Positions 46,525 through 58,483 of a DNA stretch of 64,000 nucleotides are shown piece after piece. A program made the translations under genes and the position numbers. Origin of the DNA: Telopea speciosissima (taxonomy: Eukaryota > Streptophyta > Magnoliopsida > Proteales > Proteaceae); the NCBI RefSeq assembly GCF_018873765.1, contig NC_057917.1, positions 56,974,464 to 57,038,463 of the forward strand. Reading direction: 5' to 3'. The notes beneath the pieces are model-generated. The model was not told the DNA's origin and ran no database searches. It saw only the letters and a program-made list of their open reading frames with translations. Position 1 is the first letter of the stretch, and each line of letters opens with the position of its first letter.

Positions 46525-48125
46525 TTAATAGTACTTTTCTTCACCCAAAAAAAAAAAAATTTAATGAGATTTTTTAAAATGATTTAAAAATGACTAGACT
46601 CCAAATTTATTTGTATCTTGGGTGAATAGACCGAGTCTCATATGACTTGAACAAGTTGTGACCGATTCTAATCATTTTTTACCCCAACCCTTGACCAAGT
46701 TTTAAAATTGACTCAACACAGACAACTAACTCCTATCAAAACCCGGTTTTCAAACTATGCATAGAAGTAAATGAAATGCAAATCAGATTTTCACACCACT
46801 TTGCGGTTGGAAATGAGGATGTTGAAGCTTAAAGTTGAGGGTGCATAATACCAAAAATATAACCTCCCAATGGGATCATACCATGTCACCAAGGAGCAAG
46901 TTATCCGAGATCCAGTGGATCACACCCAAGATCCAAATAAATGGTATATATACACAAGTATAACCCCCTTACAAATCATCTTCACTATTCTCAATTGTTG
47001 CTAAGAGAGATCTAACTTAAGCATCGGAGAATCCCACACTAGTGAAAATCAACTCTCTAGTATCCATCTTGTACTCTTGTACAGTTCCGAGCTTAGGAGA
47101 ACCCTTAGTGGAGATTTCTTAACAGAACAGGGTGGAAGGATTGCACTAGTCCTTCCAAATATGGATGCTCTTGGCCAATGCCTACATCCACGGTAAACTA
47201 GCCATAATTAAGCACCTTTCGGTTGAGTCAAAACCAGCACACCACCATGCGGTTTGAAATGAGGATGTTGAAGCTTAAAGTTGAGGGCGGAAGGATTCCA
47301 CTAGTCCTTCCAAATATGGATGCTGGGCAGAGGTTAAAAATTTGAGAAACTCGTAGTTTATAAAACAAGCCCGATTATTGCATGATCACAGACCCCTAAT
47401 CCTCCTCTTCTCTCTTTAGATTTGCAAAGGAGCTTCCAAGAAATCCAGCAAATATTCTTCTTATCAACCTTCCCCCTCCAATACAAATGAATGGTTGCTT
47501 GCCTTAGTTTGGAGTGATGTGAAGCTTGCAATTTAAAATGTGATGCTGCAAAAGTATTCTGACATGGTCATTGATTTCAACATCACTTCTTTTTCAAAGT
47601 GAGGTATAACCTAATCCTTCCATCTTTGCATTCCATTCATAGTTTTTTCATTAATCCCTCTAAACAACTCCACCTAACCAAAAAAAAAAAACAAAAAACA
47701 ACTCCCACCTTCCAGATCTGATGATTTCTAAACAATAACTATTTTTTCTCTTTTTTTTTTGGGGATGAAGATAAGCATTAGTTAATTACACTATTATATG
47801 AGTCCACTCACAAACACTACCACTCAAAGTGATGATCTAGTTTATAATTGGGTTGACGTTAGTTTGGGAATGTAGCATATAATACATAACAAAAAGATGC
47901 TAGCTAACCAAAGCCTAAGTAAAAATGGACATTAGAAAATGACACTCAATCGTGTAAGGGAAATCTCAGGGAGAATCAATATCAAAAGAATAGAATAGAA
48001 CAGCACAGCACACTAGATAGATTATATCAACATGATCTCACTTACAAAAGAACTTTTAAATCCATTAAACAAACTATTTTAGTAAAGTGGCCAGACTCAA
48101 GAAATCAGTAATGATATATCTTTTA

Positions 48126-48572
48126 GGGAAAATTACATGATTAGCTACTTTTGGGTTTTCATTTACAAAACTGTCCACCCTATGTTCGAGTTAACAAAAA
48201 TAGGCAAAAACAAGTTAAGGTTTACAAAACTGGACAAAATAGTGCCTCTCCCTCCCAAAATTATTTTTTTAGACATTTTTACCCTCTCGCTCAAGGATCC
48301 TCCGTTCCCTGCAACCCACCCGTGTCCCCGCCTTCGCCATTCTCTGCTACCCAAACCTGCCCCTCCCTTCCTTTCCCTGTGATTACCCAGGATGCTTGGG
48401 CGAGAAGGTAATGGTAGGGGTAAAAAAGTCTAAAAAAGTAAGTGAGGGAGGGAGAGACTATTTTGTCCAGTTTTGTAAACCTTAACTTGTTTTTGTCTAT
48501 TTTTGTTAACTCAAACAGAGTGGACAGTTTTGTAAATAAAAACCCAAAAATAGCTAATCATGTAATTTTCCC
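48126..48572. mobile_element. Mutator-type long-inverted-repeat MITE
   Basis: The terminal inverted repeats of about 130 bp are roughly 93% identical by eye (start gggaaaattacatgattagc). The flanks carry the exact 9-bp duplication tatctttta (48117-48125, 48573-48581), which is diagnostic of Mutator-like elements. The unique centre is about 180 bp. Open frames across it are palindromic shadows. Confidence 0.88.
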
Positions 48573-48697
48573 TATCTTTTAAGGGTCAACAACAACTCCT
48601 CATACCTGCAAATATCAACATCAAAGACTATTTTATTAGCAATTCCATGATCTATATTCTCAAGTCTCTCTTTTTGGTACGGAAAGCATGTTAATGC

Positions 48698-49318
48698 TCT
48701 TACACACAAGCCATACAACTCACCAAAGGTACAAGAACAACCTGGATTCGCTCATAAAGGAACCTAAGGCACCAGGGCAGTACAGAACACAGATTACAGA
48801 GATACTTTTAAGATTGTGGCACCCAATAAGCTAAATTGTTCATGAAATCCCCAGAAGCTTGTCAAATCCAACAGGAGTAAGTTGAGTAACCAATGCCAGT
48901 TCCTCCCAGATTTAATTAAACCACACAATCAATGAAACAGTGCCAACCAAGTAATCAACTAAACTAGTGGAGAAGCAAGAATTCAGTTTTGATTAATTAA
49001 AGTGAAGATTTTCTAGTGTTGAATGCAATGCTCTTTTACCCAGCCAGAACTCATACAACACACCAAATGTATAAGAACAATCTGGATTCGCTCATAAAGG
49101 AACCTCAAGAACCAGAGGATTACAGGACTCAGGTAAATGAGTAGAGACACTAGTACAGAAATATTTTTCCAATTCTGTTACCCAAGAAGGAGAATTGACA
49201 ATAAGTCCCCAGAAGCTTCCCAACGGAGCCAACCAATGTCATTTCCTCCTCCCACAGATTCTATGAAACCAAATAATCAACTAAACTAGCTGATAAGCAA
49301 GAATTCAGTTTTGATTAT
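48698..49318. repeat. Diverged tandem duplication downstream of the linker-histone gene
   Basis: Two units (about 48698-49010 and 49047-49318) share 'ctggattcgctcataaagg', 'ccccagaagctt', 'cctcc.cagattt' and 'gaagcaagaattcagttttg' in the same order. This is the 3' flank of the minus-strand gene at 49588-51137. Confidence 0.65.
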
Positions 49319-49587
49319 ATTTCAGTTAAAAAGTTTTCCTAGTTTTAAATATAATGTACACTGGAGGACCAAAGCACATCAGAGAGACCCACCTGCCAAC
49401 TACTCCTCCCCAATAACCCCAACACAACCCGTCTCCCTTCTCCTCAACCATCATTTTATCAATCACCACCACCACACACAGCAGTAACAGAACTTTAAAA
49501 GAAAAGTAACAAAAAACAGAGAGGAGAAAAGAAAAGAGATGGAACTCTGTACCCAACACATCCAAAGGTGCAAACTCCAGCACCCTC

Positions 49588-51137
49588 TCATTCCACCATC
49601 GCCATTGCCGTTGCCGTTGCCGTTGACGTTGCCGTTGACGTTTCCGTCACCGTCGCCACCGTAGGAGTCATATTTATCTTCTTAGGCCGCCCAACCGGTC
49701 TTTTTGGCTTTCCATCAACCTGTGCCGTCTCCACCGTAGGAGTCATATTTATCTTCTTAGGCCGCCCAACCGGTCTTTTTGGCGTTCCATCAGCCTTTAC
49801 CGTCCCCACCGTAGGAGTCCTCTTTATCTTCTTAGGCCGCCCAACCGGTCTTGGTGGCTTTCCGTCAGCCTTCGTTGGCGTTCCAACAGTCTTTGTCGGT
49901 GTTCCATCAACCTTTCGCGGTCGACCCTTTCCTCTTTTCTCAGGCGATGACACTAAATTATTCAATACACCACCAGATACAACAGCATTACCAAAGGAAT
50001 CACTGACCGGGGCTTGAGGCACCACCACCGGGGCAGGAGGCACCATCACAACCACTGCTGCCGCTGCATCACCGACAACTTTCTTCGGCCGACCACGTGG
50101 TCTACTACTACCCTTATTTACAATACTTGCACTTGTACTTGCTCCAACATCGCCGGAAGACGATAGTACAGTGTTCTTCCGTGGTCGACCTCTAGACCTA
50201 GGAATTCCAGCTACGGCACCTTTTCCGGTAATGTCGGTATCCACAAAGAGCCTTACTTTCGGTGACTTCCTCGGTTGCTTTGGTGGAAGGAAACCGTACA
50301 ATGGAGTAACAGCTATGGGCCTGGGCTTTTTCGATTGCCGTTTTGGGTTGGGCTGTGTAACGAACCCATTCGAACCGGGAATAAGAATGGGCTTGGGTTT
50401 CGGTGGGCGCCCACGGGGCCTCTTCCTCTCAGGTCCAACAACTGGTGGCCTGGTTTTGGGAGGACGACCAGGGCTTCTTTTAGGCAATGTAGGTTGGGTT
50501 CCTAAAGGCTTGGGCTTAGGTGGGCGACCAGGGCTTTTCTTCTCCGGCACCGACAGAAAAGCAACACCACCACCACCAGAAGAAGATGAAGAAGCTATAG
50601 CTTTATTAGGGTTGGGGAGTTTGTAAGAGTGTTTCACCATGACTATAATACCAGTGTTCTTTAGCCTCTTCAGATGAGTAGTTAACAGAGATGCATGAGC
50701 AGATGGAAGATTTGAGTAGGTCGCATCTATATACTTCTTTATGGCAATCTTGCTTGAACCCTTTCTATCGTGAAGAGCTCTAATTGCAGTAGTAATCATC
50801 TGAGACAAAAATTAGGGATCCGATCAGAAACCGAGCAGAAATGAAAATTGAGCGAAGAATACATATATATAATATAAAAAAGATAGAAGAAAGTATGGGT
50901 TGGTACCTCTGCATAAGGAGGATGGTTTGGGGTAGAGCTGTGACTCGGAGGGGCAGCGTTAGCTATAACCGCAGGAGCAGCTTGAGTGGTTGTGATTAAA
51001 GCGGTGGACAAATCCAAGCGAGATGGGAGAGATGCTTCAGCTTCATTGGTCGGAGCTGGAAGAGCTGTCGGAGAATTCATGTTATTCGGAGCTGGAAGAT
51101 CTCCGGTGCTCGCCGGAGGAAATGTTGACAACTCCAT
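49588..51137 (-). CDS. Linker histone H1/H5-domain protein with AT-hooks (HON4/HON5-like)
   Basis: Two exons: 51137-50907 (77 codons) and 50799-49588, with a 107-bp GT/AG intron and phase 0; 480 residues. Exon 1 encodes a Pro/Ala/Ser-rich acidic lead. Exon 2 opens with a globular H15 domain (about residues 78-140: Ala-Ile-Arg-Ala-Leu, Lys-Lys-Tyr-Ile, Leu-Lys-Arg-Leu, Tyr-Lys-Leu). At least nine Gly-Arg-Pro AT-hook cores follow, among them Arg-Gly-Arg-Pro-Pro-Lys and Val-Gly-Arg-Pro-Lys-Lys. The last three lie in a repeated unit of about 22 residues. Known for the family: nuclear proteins binding the minor groove of AT-rich DNA and nucleosomes. The start fits the family length and is preceded by a CT-rich leader. 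Confidence 0.88.
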
Positions 51138-51142
51138 GCGAG

Positions 51143-51180
51143 TAAGAGAGAGAGAGGGAGAGAGGGAGAGAGAGAGAGAT
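51143..51180 (-). repeat. (CT)n-rich leader of the linker-histone gene
   Basis: An interrupted GA tract on the plus strand (CT on the coding strand) lies directly upstream of the start codon, most likely in the 5' UTR. CT microsatellites near start sites are common in plant genes. The region 51181-53393 is AT-rich intergenic sequence with no gene I can support. Confidence 0.6.
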
Positions 51181-53393
51181 GTGAGATAGATCGTCTCTAA
51201 TAAAAAGAGTAAAAATCCAGATGGAATCTAGACGGCTGAGAGTGGATGAGAGAAGTAGAGATCAACGGGTAGAATACGATACAGGGATAGAATGCGGGGA
51301 TCGATGACGTGGAATTTTGTGTCTTTTTTCTTTTCTGTGTGTAAAATAAATCAATAACAAATATAAATTACGGTTTAAGATAAGCACAAATTCTATAAAA
51401 ATTCTGCATCTCTAATAAGTAAACTATTTTTATTAAAAAAATATAATAAAGAAAATCACTATACTATTTTTTTCTGTCGACTTTATTTATTTAATTTCTT
51501 TTTGGTAAACCTGTCGGCGACTGACAAACTTCAGTCTTAAGCGATCCATCATCGAACTGAGGGTCGAATCGTCGAGAGATGGAACTGTTCCTGATTTCCC
51601 CGTTCCTGATCGTTACAGATTGAATTAGAATTGGATCTGAATCGGTCGTCATTCTTCCCGATATTCAAATTGGTTGATTCTAAGTTATTTTCTTTGTAAT
51701 CCACCTTTAATCGGATATATTCATGGGCCGATTTTTTGATTTTTCTGAATTGTTTCTATTTTCACCATAAAATAGTTAGAACCAATTAGATCGGACTGGG
51801 TCAGGCCAATTTGGATAAAAATCTCTTTGAACAACTTCATCCCCGATTACAATTTTTTAGAACCTTGCCGTAATGCCAATTCTAATATGCTGAATTTTTT
51901 TTTCTTTTTTTGGTAAAACTAATATGCTGATTTGGATCAGATCAGAATCGATTGGGATTGATCTAAGGTTTGCAAACTCAACAAATTAGCTTAAATTGGC
52001 CAAGTTAATTCATTATTTATAACGATTTTACACTGTTAGGGTTAGTGATTACCTTAACCCTAGATTTTAGACAAGATTTGGCCAAGCTGGATTAGTCGGA
52101 ATTAAGCTTGGCCTCAAGCCAATTCCAATCCTAATACTGATCCGGTCGATCTGATCATAATTTTAAACCCATGACCAGGGTTTAAAACAAAGAATAAGTA
52201 GTTAATTGGGCTTGGCCAAAATCAGCAAAATTCCATCAGAACCTTAGAATCCATGTATGGATCGCATCCTCCAAATCAACAATAATTAGAATTGGATTCA
52301 GCCAAATCCGATTCGAATTATACCGATACCTGATACAGGATCCGCCAGGAAGGGAGAAACTGATATGAAGTTTAGACATTAGCAGTGAGGGGCTTTTTCT
52401 AGTTTTAAATTTTTTTTTACCCGGGTGCGAAGTTAATTGTTTTTTCTTTCATCTTTGTTTTCTTCTTCCAAACATGATTGTAGAGTTTGACCTAAGATCA
52501 GTGATTCCTTTACATGTGTGATCAGTCGCCTCACAATTATGTTGGGTTTCGGGCCAATTTACAGTTGGGACCCAATAGACATTACATGCATCATTTTGAC
52601 TGTAAATCCCAATTCCCAACACCTCCCCAACAGCATTTCTCCGGGTGTTCATGGGATTGAATGAAGGGCACATACACTAATGTTACTCAGAATTCTTTAA
52701 GAACTGAAGAGTGAAAAAAGATTCAGGCCTCAAGCTGTAAGCTAAGGTGCTATAACATCAATCATTATAAATGAAGGACAGTTGCACAGGGATGTCATCC
52801 TCGCCATGCAGTTAGAGGTATCTGATAAATGATCCACTTACCTAACCCAACATTGAACATTCCTTAAAAAACATGCAGACTCCACCCTAATTTTTTTAGT
52901 TGGTGATTGTTAATTAACAAAGACCCATATCTAGGAGAGCAACAGATTGACAATAAATTAGTCTCTGCTAGTCAAAACCATTGTGAAAAGGACCTCATCT
53001 GTGGTTCAGGCTTTCAAGGATCGGGAACAGAATCGACCAAGACCGATCCTGATTCCAGCTCGTCCGATCCTTGTGCAGAAACAAAAAAAACAGATGGCAT
53101 TAAAACACTGATTTTGGGGCTGATTCCGGAGCCTGATCATGTTTTTAAACCATACTGTGGTTCCAAGGCACTTATCTGTGGTTAAGATGCTTAGGACAGG
53201 AAATAGGCAACTTGGATGAAAGTAAGCAACAGGCATTGCTAGCTATGAACAATAACTCAATTGACATTTTAAATTAGTAGCCGATACAATCTGCTTTTTC
53301 TGTACCTTGCTGTGGGGCTCGATATTTTGTGGTTAGTTGGGGAGGGACTAGAGCTTCCCTTTGACATGTTACAAGAAATTAATCAAAATGAAA

Positions 53394-56300
53394 TTATTCG
53401 CGCTTCTTCTGGTAAAGTGAGTATCCAACAAGAGCAGACATTAAAAATGTCCATAAGACCTGTGGATATCAGACCATTTAAATGGAAGTTAATAACAGAA
53501 GAGTAACAATCCAACTGAGGCAATGGGTGACCAATAATTCAAGCTGAGGAATATCTAGTAGTACCGTATTAATTGTATGCCATCTTTCAAGCCTTTTGAT
53601 ACGTGACTGCATATCTTCAATTACGCCTTCCATGGGTGAAATCTCCCTACTTGCTGAGGATTCCGATGCTGTACTATTGCCCTGTCCAACAGAGGTGGCA
53701 CAGAAATTCATTCAATTAGACACAGCCAATAGGAGATGTGTGTAAACATGCTATTGCTTGCTGAAATGCAAATTCATTGGCACATGTTACTGATTAGTGC
53801 CTACATTCGATTTTAATATATAAAATTATATACACAAGCACAACCCAAGTGCAATAACCAACCTCTCCAAGATGAACTATATCTAGTTGCTCTTTAGATG
53901 AAGTAAAATTTTCATTTCATGGAATAATCCTCTGTTAAATACTTGGAGCTCTAAATCTTAAGCTATGAAAAAATTCATATAACGTGGGAGGATAAAGGAG
54001 TTGAAGGTAGAGTATCAAAACATAGCATTGACTTCAAACAATGTGACTAAACACTTGGTGATATAATTGGAGCTGATTGAAGCCTTAACTTTTTGCCCAC
54101 CCCCACCCCCACCCCCCCCCAAAAAAGGGTAAATTACACGGCGACCCCCTGAGTTTTGCCCTACATACAGTACGACCCCCTATGTTTCTAAAATATACAC
54201 TCGGACTCCCTAAGAGTGGATGGTGTTAAGCATAAAATTTGAATGGTAATTTTTCCCTTCAATCAAAACAGCTCCAAATCCCCCTCTTGGAGACCTTAAC
54301 AGCCACAGGGAGGTTATGGGATCCGCAGTGGTGGCCTCAAGGGCGGACGGCGTCCTATACCAGCACCGGTGAGTGCTCTAACGCCGGTGACCCTCTGATG
54401 AGGATTCCATAGGCTGGAAAAGAGAAAATATACACCCACCATGTCTGATTTCATAAATCCAAAACCGCAAAAACTAGTGGCCAGAATGGTCACTGCTAGC
54501 CACGAAGATAATCGGCGATACATTGGATGAGTCCGGCAGCGACCCTCTTGCGAGGATCCAACAGGCCAGAATCAATCCAATTTCAGATCTAAGTCCTCCA
54601 TTGGTGGTGGTCCATAGGGATGTCTCCAGCCAAGATTTTGCAGCCTACAACATCACTGGCCTTCGGTGTCTTTCTGATCAGAGTCCTGAGGCTGGAACTC
54701 AAAACCAGTGAACCCATTGTAATATTCCCTTCGGCATCCTTCTGATCAGGTATTGGATTTGATGGCAGAGGCGACGGGTTCGTAGAAGGGGATGACTCGT
54801 CTTGGAAAGCAAGTGTTCTGACAAAATAAAATTAGGGTGAGTAAGGGTTTAGATTGTGGAGTTGCAGAGGGGTGAGGGCGGGTGAGGTTGCGGGAAAATG
54901 AAATAAGAAAAATACGAAGAGAGTGGGGGGGGGGGGGGAGGGTTAAGCCTGCGTGGATGGGGTTGCAAAGGGGTGGGGGTAAGGCATCAATGACCAACAA
55001 GTCAGCAACTAATGGGAATGCTCTAGCGGAGTGGGGCTGAGTGTAACAGGTAACCTAAACCCTGGAGGTCCGAGTGTATACTTTAGAAACACAGGGGGTT
55101 GTACTGTATTTAGGGCAAAACTCAGGGGGTCGCCGTGTAATGTACCCAAGAAAAAAACCCCTTAACTGAAACACACCAAACAGTTATGTTATTGAATCGC
55201 ATTATAATCATTAGCATTTATACTTGTCACATATGCCACATTCTTTAATAGGAAGAGGTTATGCATTGAAATTAGCAGTGTTATCTGTGAGACAATATTA
55301 TAATTCTTATATATATGCTCAATTATTTATGCATATGTATATGAATAAATACACACACACACACCAATCTTTCAAAACATGGACAAGTCTGCATGTCAAG
55401 ATCTCTTTTCTTTTTTTTTTTCCGGGGGGAGGGGGTGTTGGAGGGGGTTACTTTTAAAAAGTCTAAGATTGTTGATATGCATCCTTTACCAAGTCTTTAA
55501 AGTTAACATGGTCCACATGGATACCTTTACCTAGTCCTAAAAGAGAACTTTTGACCTGGAATAATTATTTGACCAAGACAAGGAAAAAAACATAGTGGAA
55601 TACTTCAAGAATAGATTTTTCAGTTTGTTTTGCAAATATCAACGCTATCAAGCATACCTGAGATTGAATAAAATCCACTAGTTCCTGCAATCTTGTTGCC
55701 TGTTGACTGTGAATTCCTACTGAGCTTCTCTCAAGAGGAGGCAAACTTTCTAGAATAATTTGAAGATAACTCTACAAAGTACAGCAAAATGTATAAAAAT
55801 ACTAAATCAAAGGGTCACAAGAAACATCATTGTGCTCACATTCAAGCACATAAATACAAACGAAATAAGCAAATGTAGACATTCAATTATAAAGGTATGC
55901 AAAACAAACTTTTGTTGTATATGAACTATCCAGGCTGAGTGCTGAACCAGCAGCTTTCACTACTTCTTTATTTGTTCCTTTAATTTGTACATAAGGACTT
56001 GGGACGTCTTGAAGATGATCAACCTCAATCAGAATCTGAGAAATGATAAATAAACAGTGAGAGTGGCATCTGTTTGGTAAAATCTCAGCATGAAAATTTC
56101 TTAAGTCTCACCAATAGAGAAATATTGTAACAATGGCTTGCATGCTTATATATTTCATATGATACCACCCTAGCAAATGAACCATTCAAAAGAACTCCTA
56201 TTGGAAAACCCAAGGATTAAACACTGAGAAAATTGATTGTACAGCTTTCCCCACCTCTACCCCATTCAAAAACTCCTGATGCGGGCTCTTTGCCCTTGTG

Positions 56301-56660
56301 TGGGGCTGTGGCCATCTGTTGTTGTTATTGTTCTACTGTAATTTTTTTTCTTCCTTTTTTCAAGAAAGCACCAAAAGAAAAATAAATAAATAAAACTAAA
56401 AATAGACAAGCGACTCATATTTCCTAAAATATAAGGGAAAAACTTTATAATACATATGGATTTAAAAGTAATGGACTTGATTAGGAACACACAAGGGTAA
56501 AGGAACAACCACAACATAATAATTCTTTGAGTGCCCTCAAAGAACAAAAAAAGCAAAGGAAGGGGGGGGGGGGGGATGCAGCAGCAAGAGCAAACTCAAA
56601 CAAACCTTGCCATCTTGGTAAATGAATGCAGATGCTTCAATGTAGGCTACAGCTTGATAC
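53394..56660 (-). CDS. TTM1/TTM2-like CYTH protein, 3' exons only
   Basis: Exons on the minus strand: 56660-56606, 56035-55910, 55771-55658, 53681-53565, 53459-53394 (stop TAA), all with GT/AG borders; the frame is continuous through all five. The first continues a codon from an exon outside the recognised region. The visible protein: CYTH-domain strand (Ala-Tyr-Ile-Glu-Ala-Ser-Ala-Phe-Ile), then Leu-Ile-Glu-Val-Asp-His-Leu and Val-Gln-Ile-Lys-Gly, then a coiled coil (Glu-Asp-Met-Gln-Ser-Arg-Ile-Lys-Arg-Leu-Glu) and a C-terminal membrane anchor (Trp-Thr-Phe-Leu-Met-Ser-Ala-Leu-Val-Gly-Tyr). This is the tail of plant TTM1/TTM2, uridine-kinase-like proteins with a CYTH domain reported as pyrophosphatases. 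The kinase half must lie beyond the Gypsy element. Confidence 0.88.
54127..55147. mobile_element. Mutator-type MITE or Pack-MULE-like element in a TTM intron
   Basis: Inverted terminal repeats of about 86 bp start gggtaaattacacggcgacc on the left and gggtacattacacggcgacc on the right strand. The flanks are A-rich (cccaaaaaa / aagaaaaaa) and only partly match, so the 9-bp duplication is not secure. The interior of about 850 bp is GC-richer and not repetitive, with open frames on both strands (e.g. 54314-54523 minus) that I could not assign. Acquired gene fragments are possible. Confidence 0.75.
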
Positions 56661-57318
56661 CTGATTTTACATAATGTGTAGAAAGGCATATCAACTAGCA
56701 TAAGTAACCATATTCAACAAGAAAATATGTAAGGATACTAAGTTTTAAATAATGTGAATGTGCTTCAACTACAAGACATGAAGGGGATGGTGGAGCCAGT
56801 GGTACAAAGTTTTCATAAAAAATGCTTTTGCTAGTGAGTTTCGCAAACCCATGACAGTCTTGAGGTAATAGCATTTTTCATGAAATTGTGCATCCTCAAA
56901 AAAACCCAGGAAGAATTTTTGTTATTCGGTATGTTGATAACAAGGTAGTGCTTAATCTCTATATGTCCATTTACTCTCTCATAGTCCAGAGATTTTCAAA
57001 GCTTTATTTTTCCACTTGGTGAACTTTATTTGGCTGAAACTTGACTTGTAGGCAGGGAACCTGTCCACAAAATCTGGGCCCCATCTGATCTGCCACATGG
57101 CAGATATTTGGCTATTCGGATAAGCTTATCCAAATGCGCTGTTCAGGAAACCTTTACCCTATTAATTTTGGTCTCTCAATAGAGTTCTTTAAGCTCTTTG
57201 TGGTTTAGCTAATGGATGTGGTTGATAGATGGGGGTTGGGTTGGCTTCAAAGTGGGGTTGATGACAGAGGGCATTGGGATCTGATTTTTCTCTAACTCTG
57301 CTGTATGTAGGTTTAAGC

Positions 57319-58106
57319 CAAGGTTCGAAAACTCGGGTCTCGGTGCCAACTCGGACCCTTGAAAAACCGAGTCGAGTCGAGATCTCGGGCGAGTGTTTAC
57401 AAAAACATTTACTTAAATGATATTAGGCATAAATAAGTGTCTGTCTTGTCTGTCTTGGTTCCTGGCATAGATAGGTGTCTGTATACCACGAATTTCCAGC
57501 AAGATCTCGAGATCTAGCATTCATATAAAGGACCTATATGTAGGGATGTAAACGGATCGGATTCGGATCAGATACGGATCGGATGTGATCAGAGTCGGAT
57601 ATTCCCTGACCGAATTCGGATACCTCTAAACGGATTCGGATGCGGATCGGATTCGGATTTTTGACCATCCGTTTACATCTCTGCCTTGTGTAACCCGGAC
57701 CTTCCTCCCCCTAGTGGATACAATTCACTCTCAATCCATATCTCTTAGATCATGATTCTCTTTTCATCATATTCTAGAACCTATTGAATCTTAAAAATCG
57801 TCAAAATAATTATTTATTTAATTTTTTATTATTAAGTATTCGGATTTTTTTGGACGATTTTAATCGGAGTATTCGGATTATTTCCCGGATATCTCTAAAG
57901 CGAATACGGATGCCCCTAAACGGACACGGATGCAGATTCGATTCGATTTGGTTATCCATTTACATCCCTATAGGCTATATGGCCATTTTCCTATGTCAAA
58001 CTGAGATATCGACCGAGATATTGACATTTTGAGACTTGTAGGCAGTCTCGTCTCGGGATTTCGAAAAGCTGAGAACTCGGCGAGATCTCGTGAGTTCTCG
58101 AACTAT
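57319..58106. mobile_element. CTCGAG-rich MITE-like element in the TTM intron
   Basis: It is flanked by the 9-bp duplication ggtttaagc (57310-57318, 58107-58115). The inverted termini are ggttcgaaaactc and agttcgagaactc. The interior is dense in 'ctcgggtctcgg', 'gagtcgag' and 'gagatctcg' motifs. It carries a second element at 57541-57970. Non-coding. Confidence 0.7.
57541..57970. mobile_element. Nested MITE with TAGGGATGTAAA termini
   Basis: The ends tagggatgtaaacgg and (reverse complement of the right) tagggatgtaaatgg form a 15-bp terminal inverted repeat. This is the same type as the MITE at 21885-22154. The interior is dominated by CGGATCGGATTCGGAT-like reiteration plus an AT-rich centre. 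The flanks [c/g]ctatatg are similar but offset by three bases on the right, so the target duplication is not clean. Confidence 0.7.
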
Positions 58107-58200
58107 GGTTTAAGCTAGGGTTGTCAGGCTCAAGAGAATCTTCCTCTTTTATTGTCCTTTTTTGACATGTCTTTTCTTTATTCCTGATCCCCACCAGAAT

Positions 58201-58222
58201 TTTTTTTTTTTTTTTTTTTTTT
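58201..58222. repeat. Poly-T tract
   Basis: An uninterrupted run of about 22 T. The region 58116-58480 otherwise has no recognisable feature. Confidence 0.9.
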
Positions 58223-58483
58223 GTGATTTCCATACTTGTCCTCAAATCTTGAATCAGAATTTTACATCCTTTTGCTATTACCTCTGGTTCAGTTGTTATT
58301 ACTATTATTTTCCCTAAAGCCTTTTAAACCCATGAACACTAACCCAAGGAAGTTTCTTTAGAACTGCCTTTTAAGTTTCAAATTAATTGTCTTAAGTTTT
58401 CTTATAGAAACATTCCTTTCTATTGCTTCTGCTTGCTTAAATTGCTTGTTTGACGAATCTGGTTTGGGAAAAATAATGCTTGA

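Noticed and set aside
49568-50626. Plus-strand open frames of about 150 residues opposite the linker-histone gene
   Set aside because: They are antisense shadows of the repetitive Gly-Arg-Pro-Lys coding sequence.
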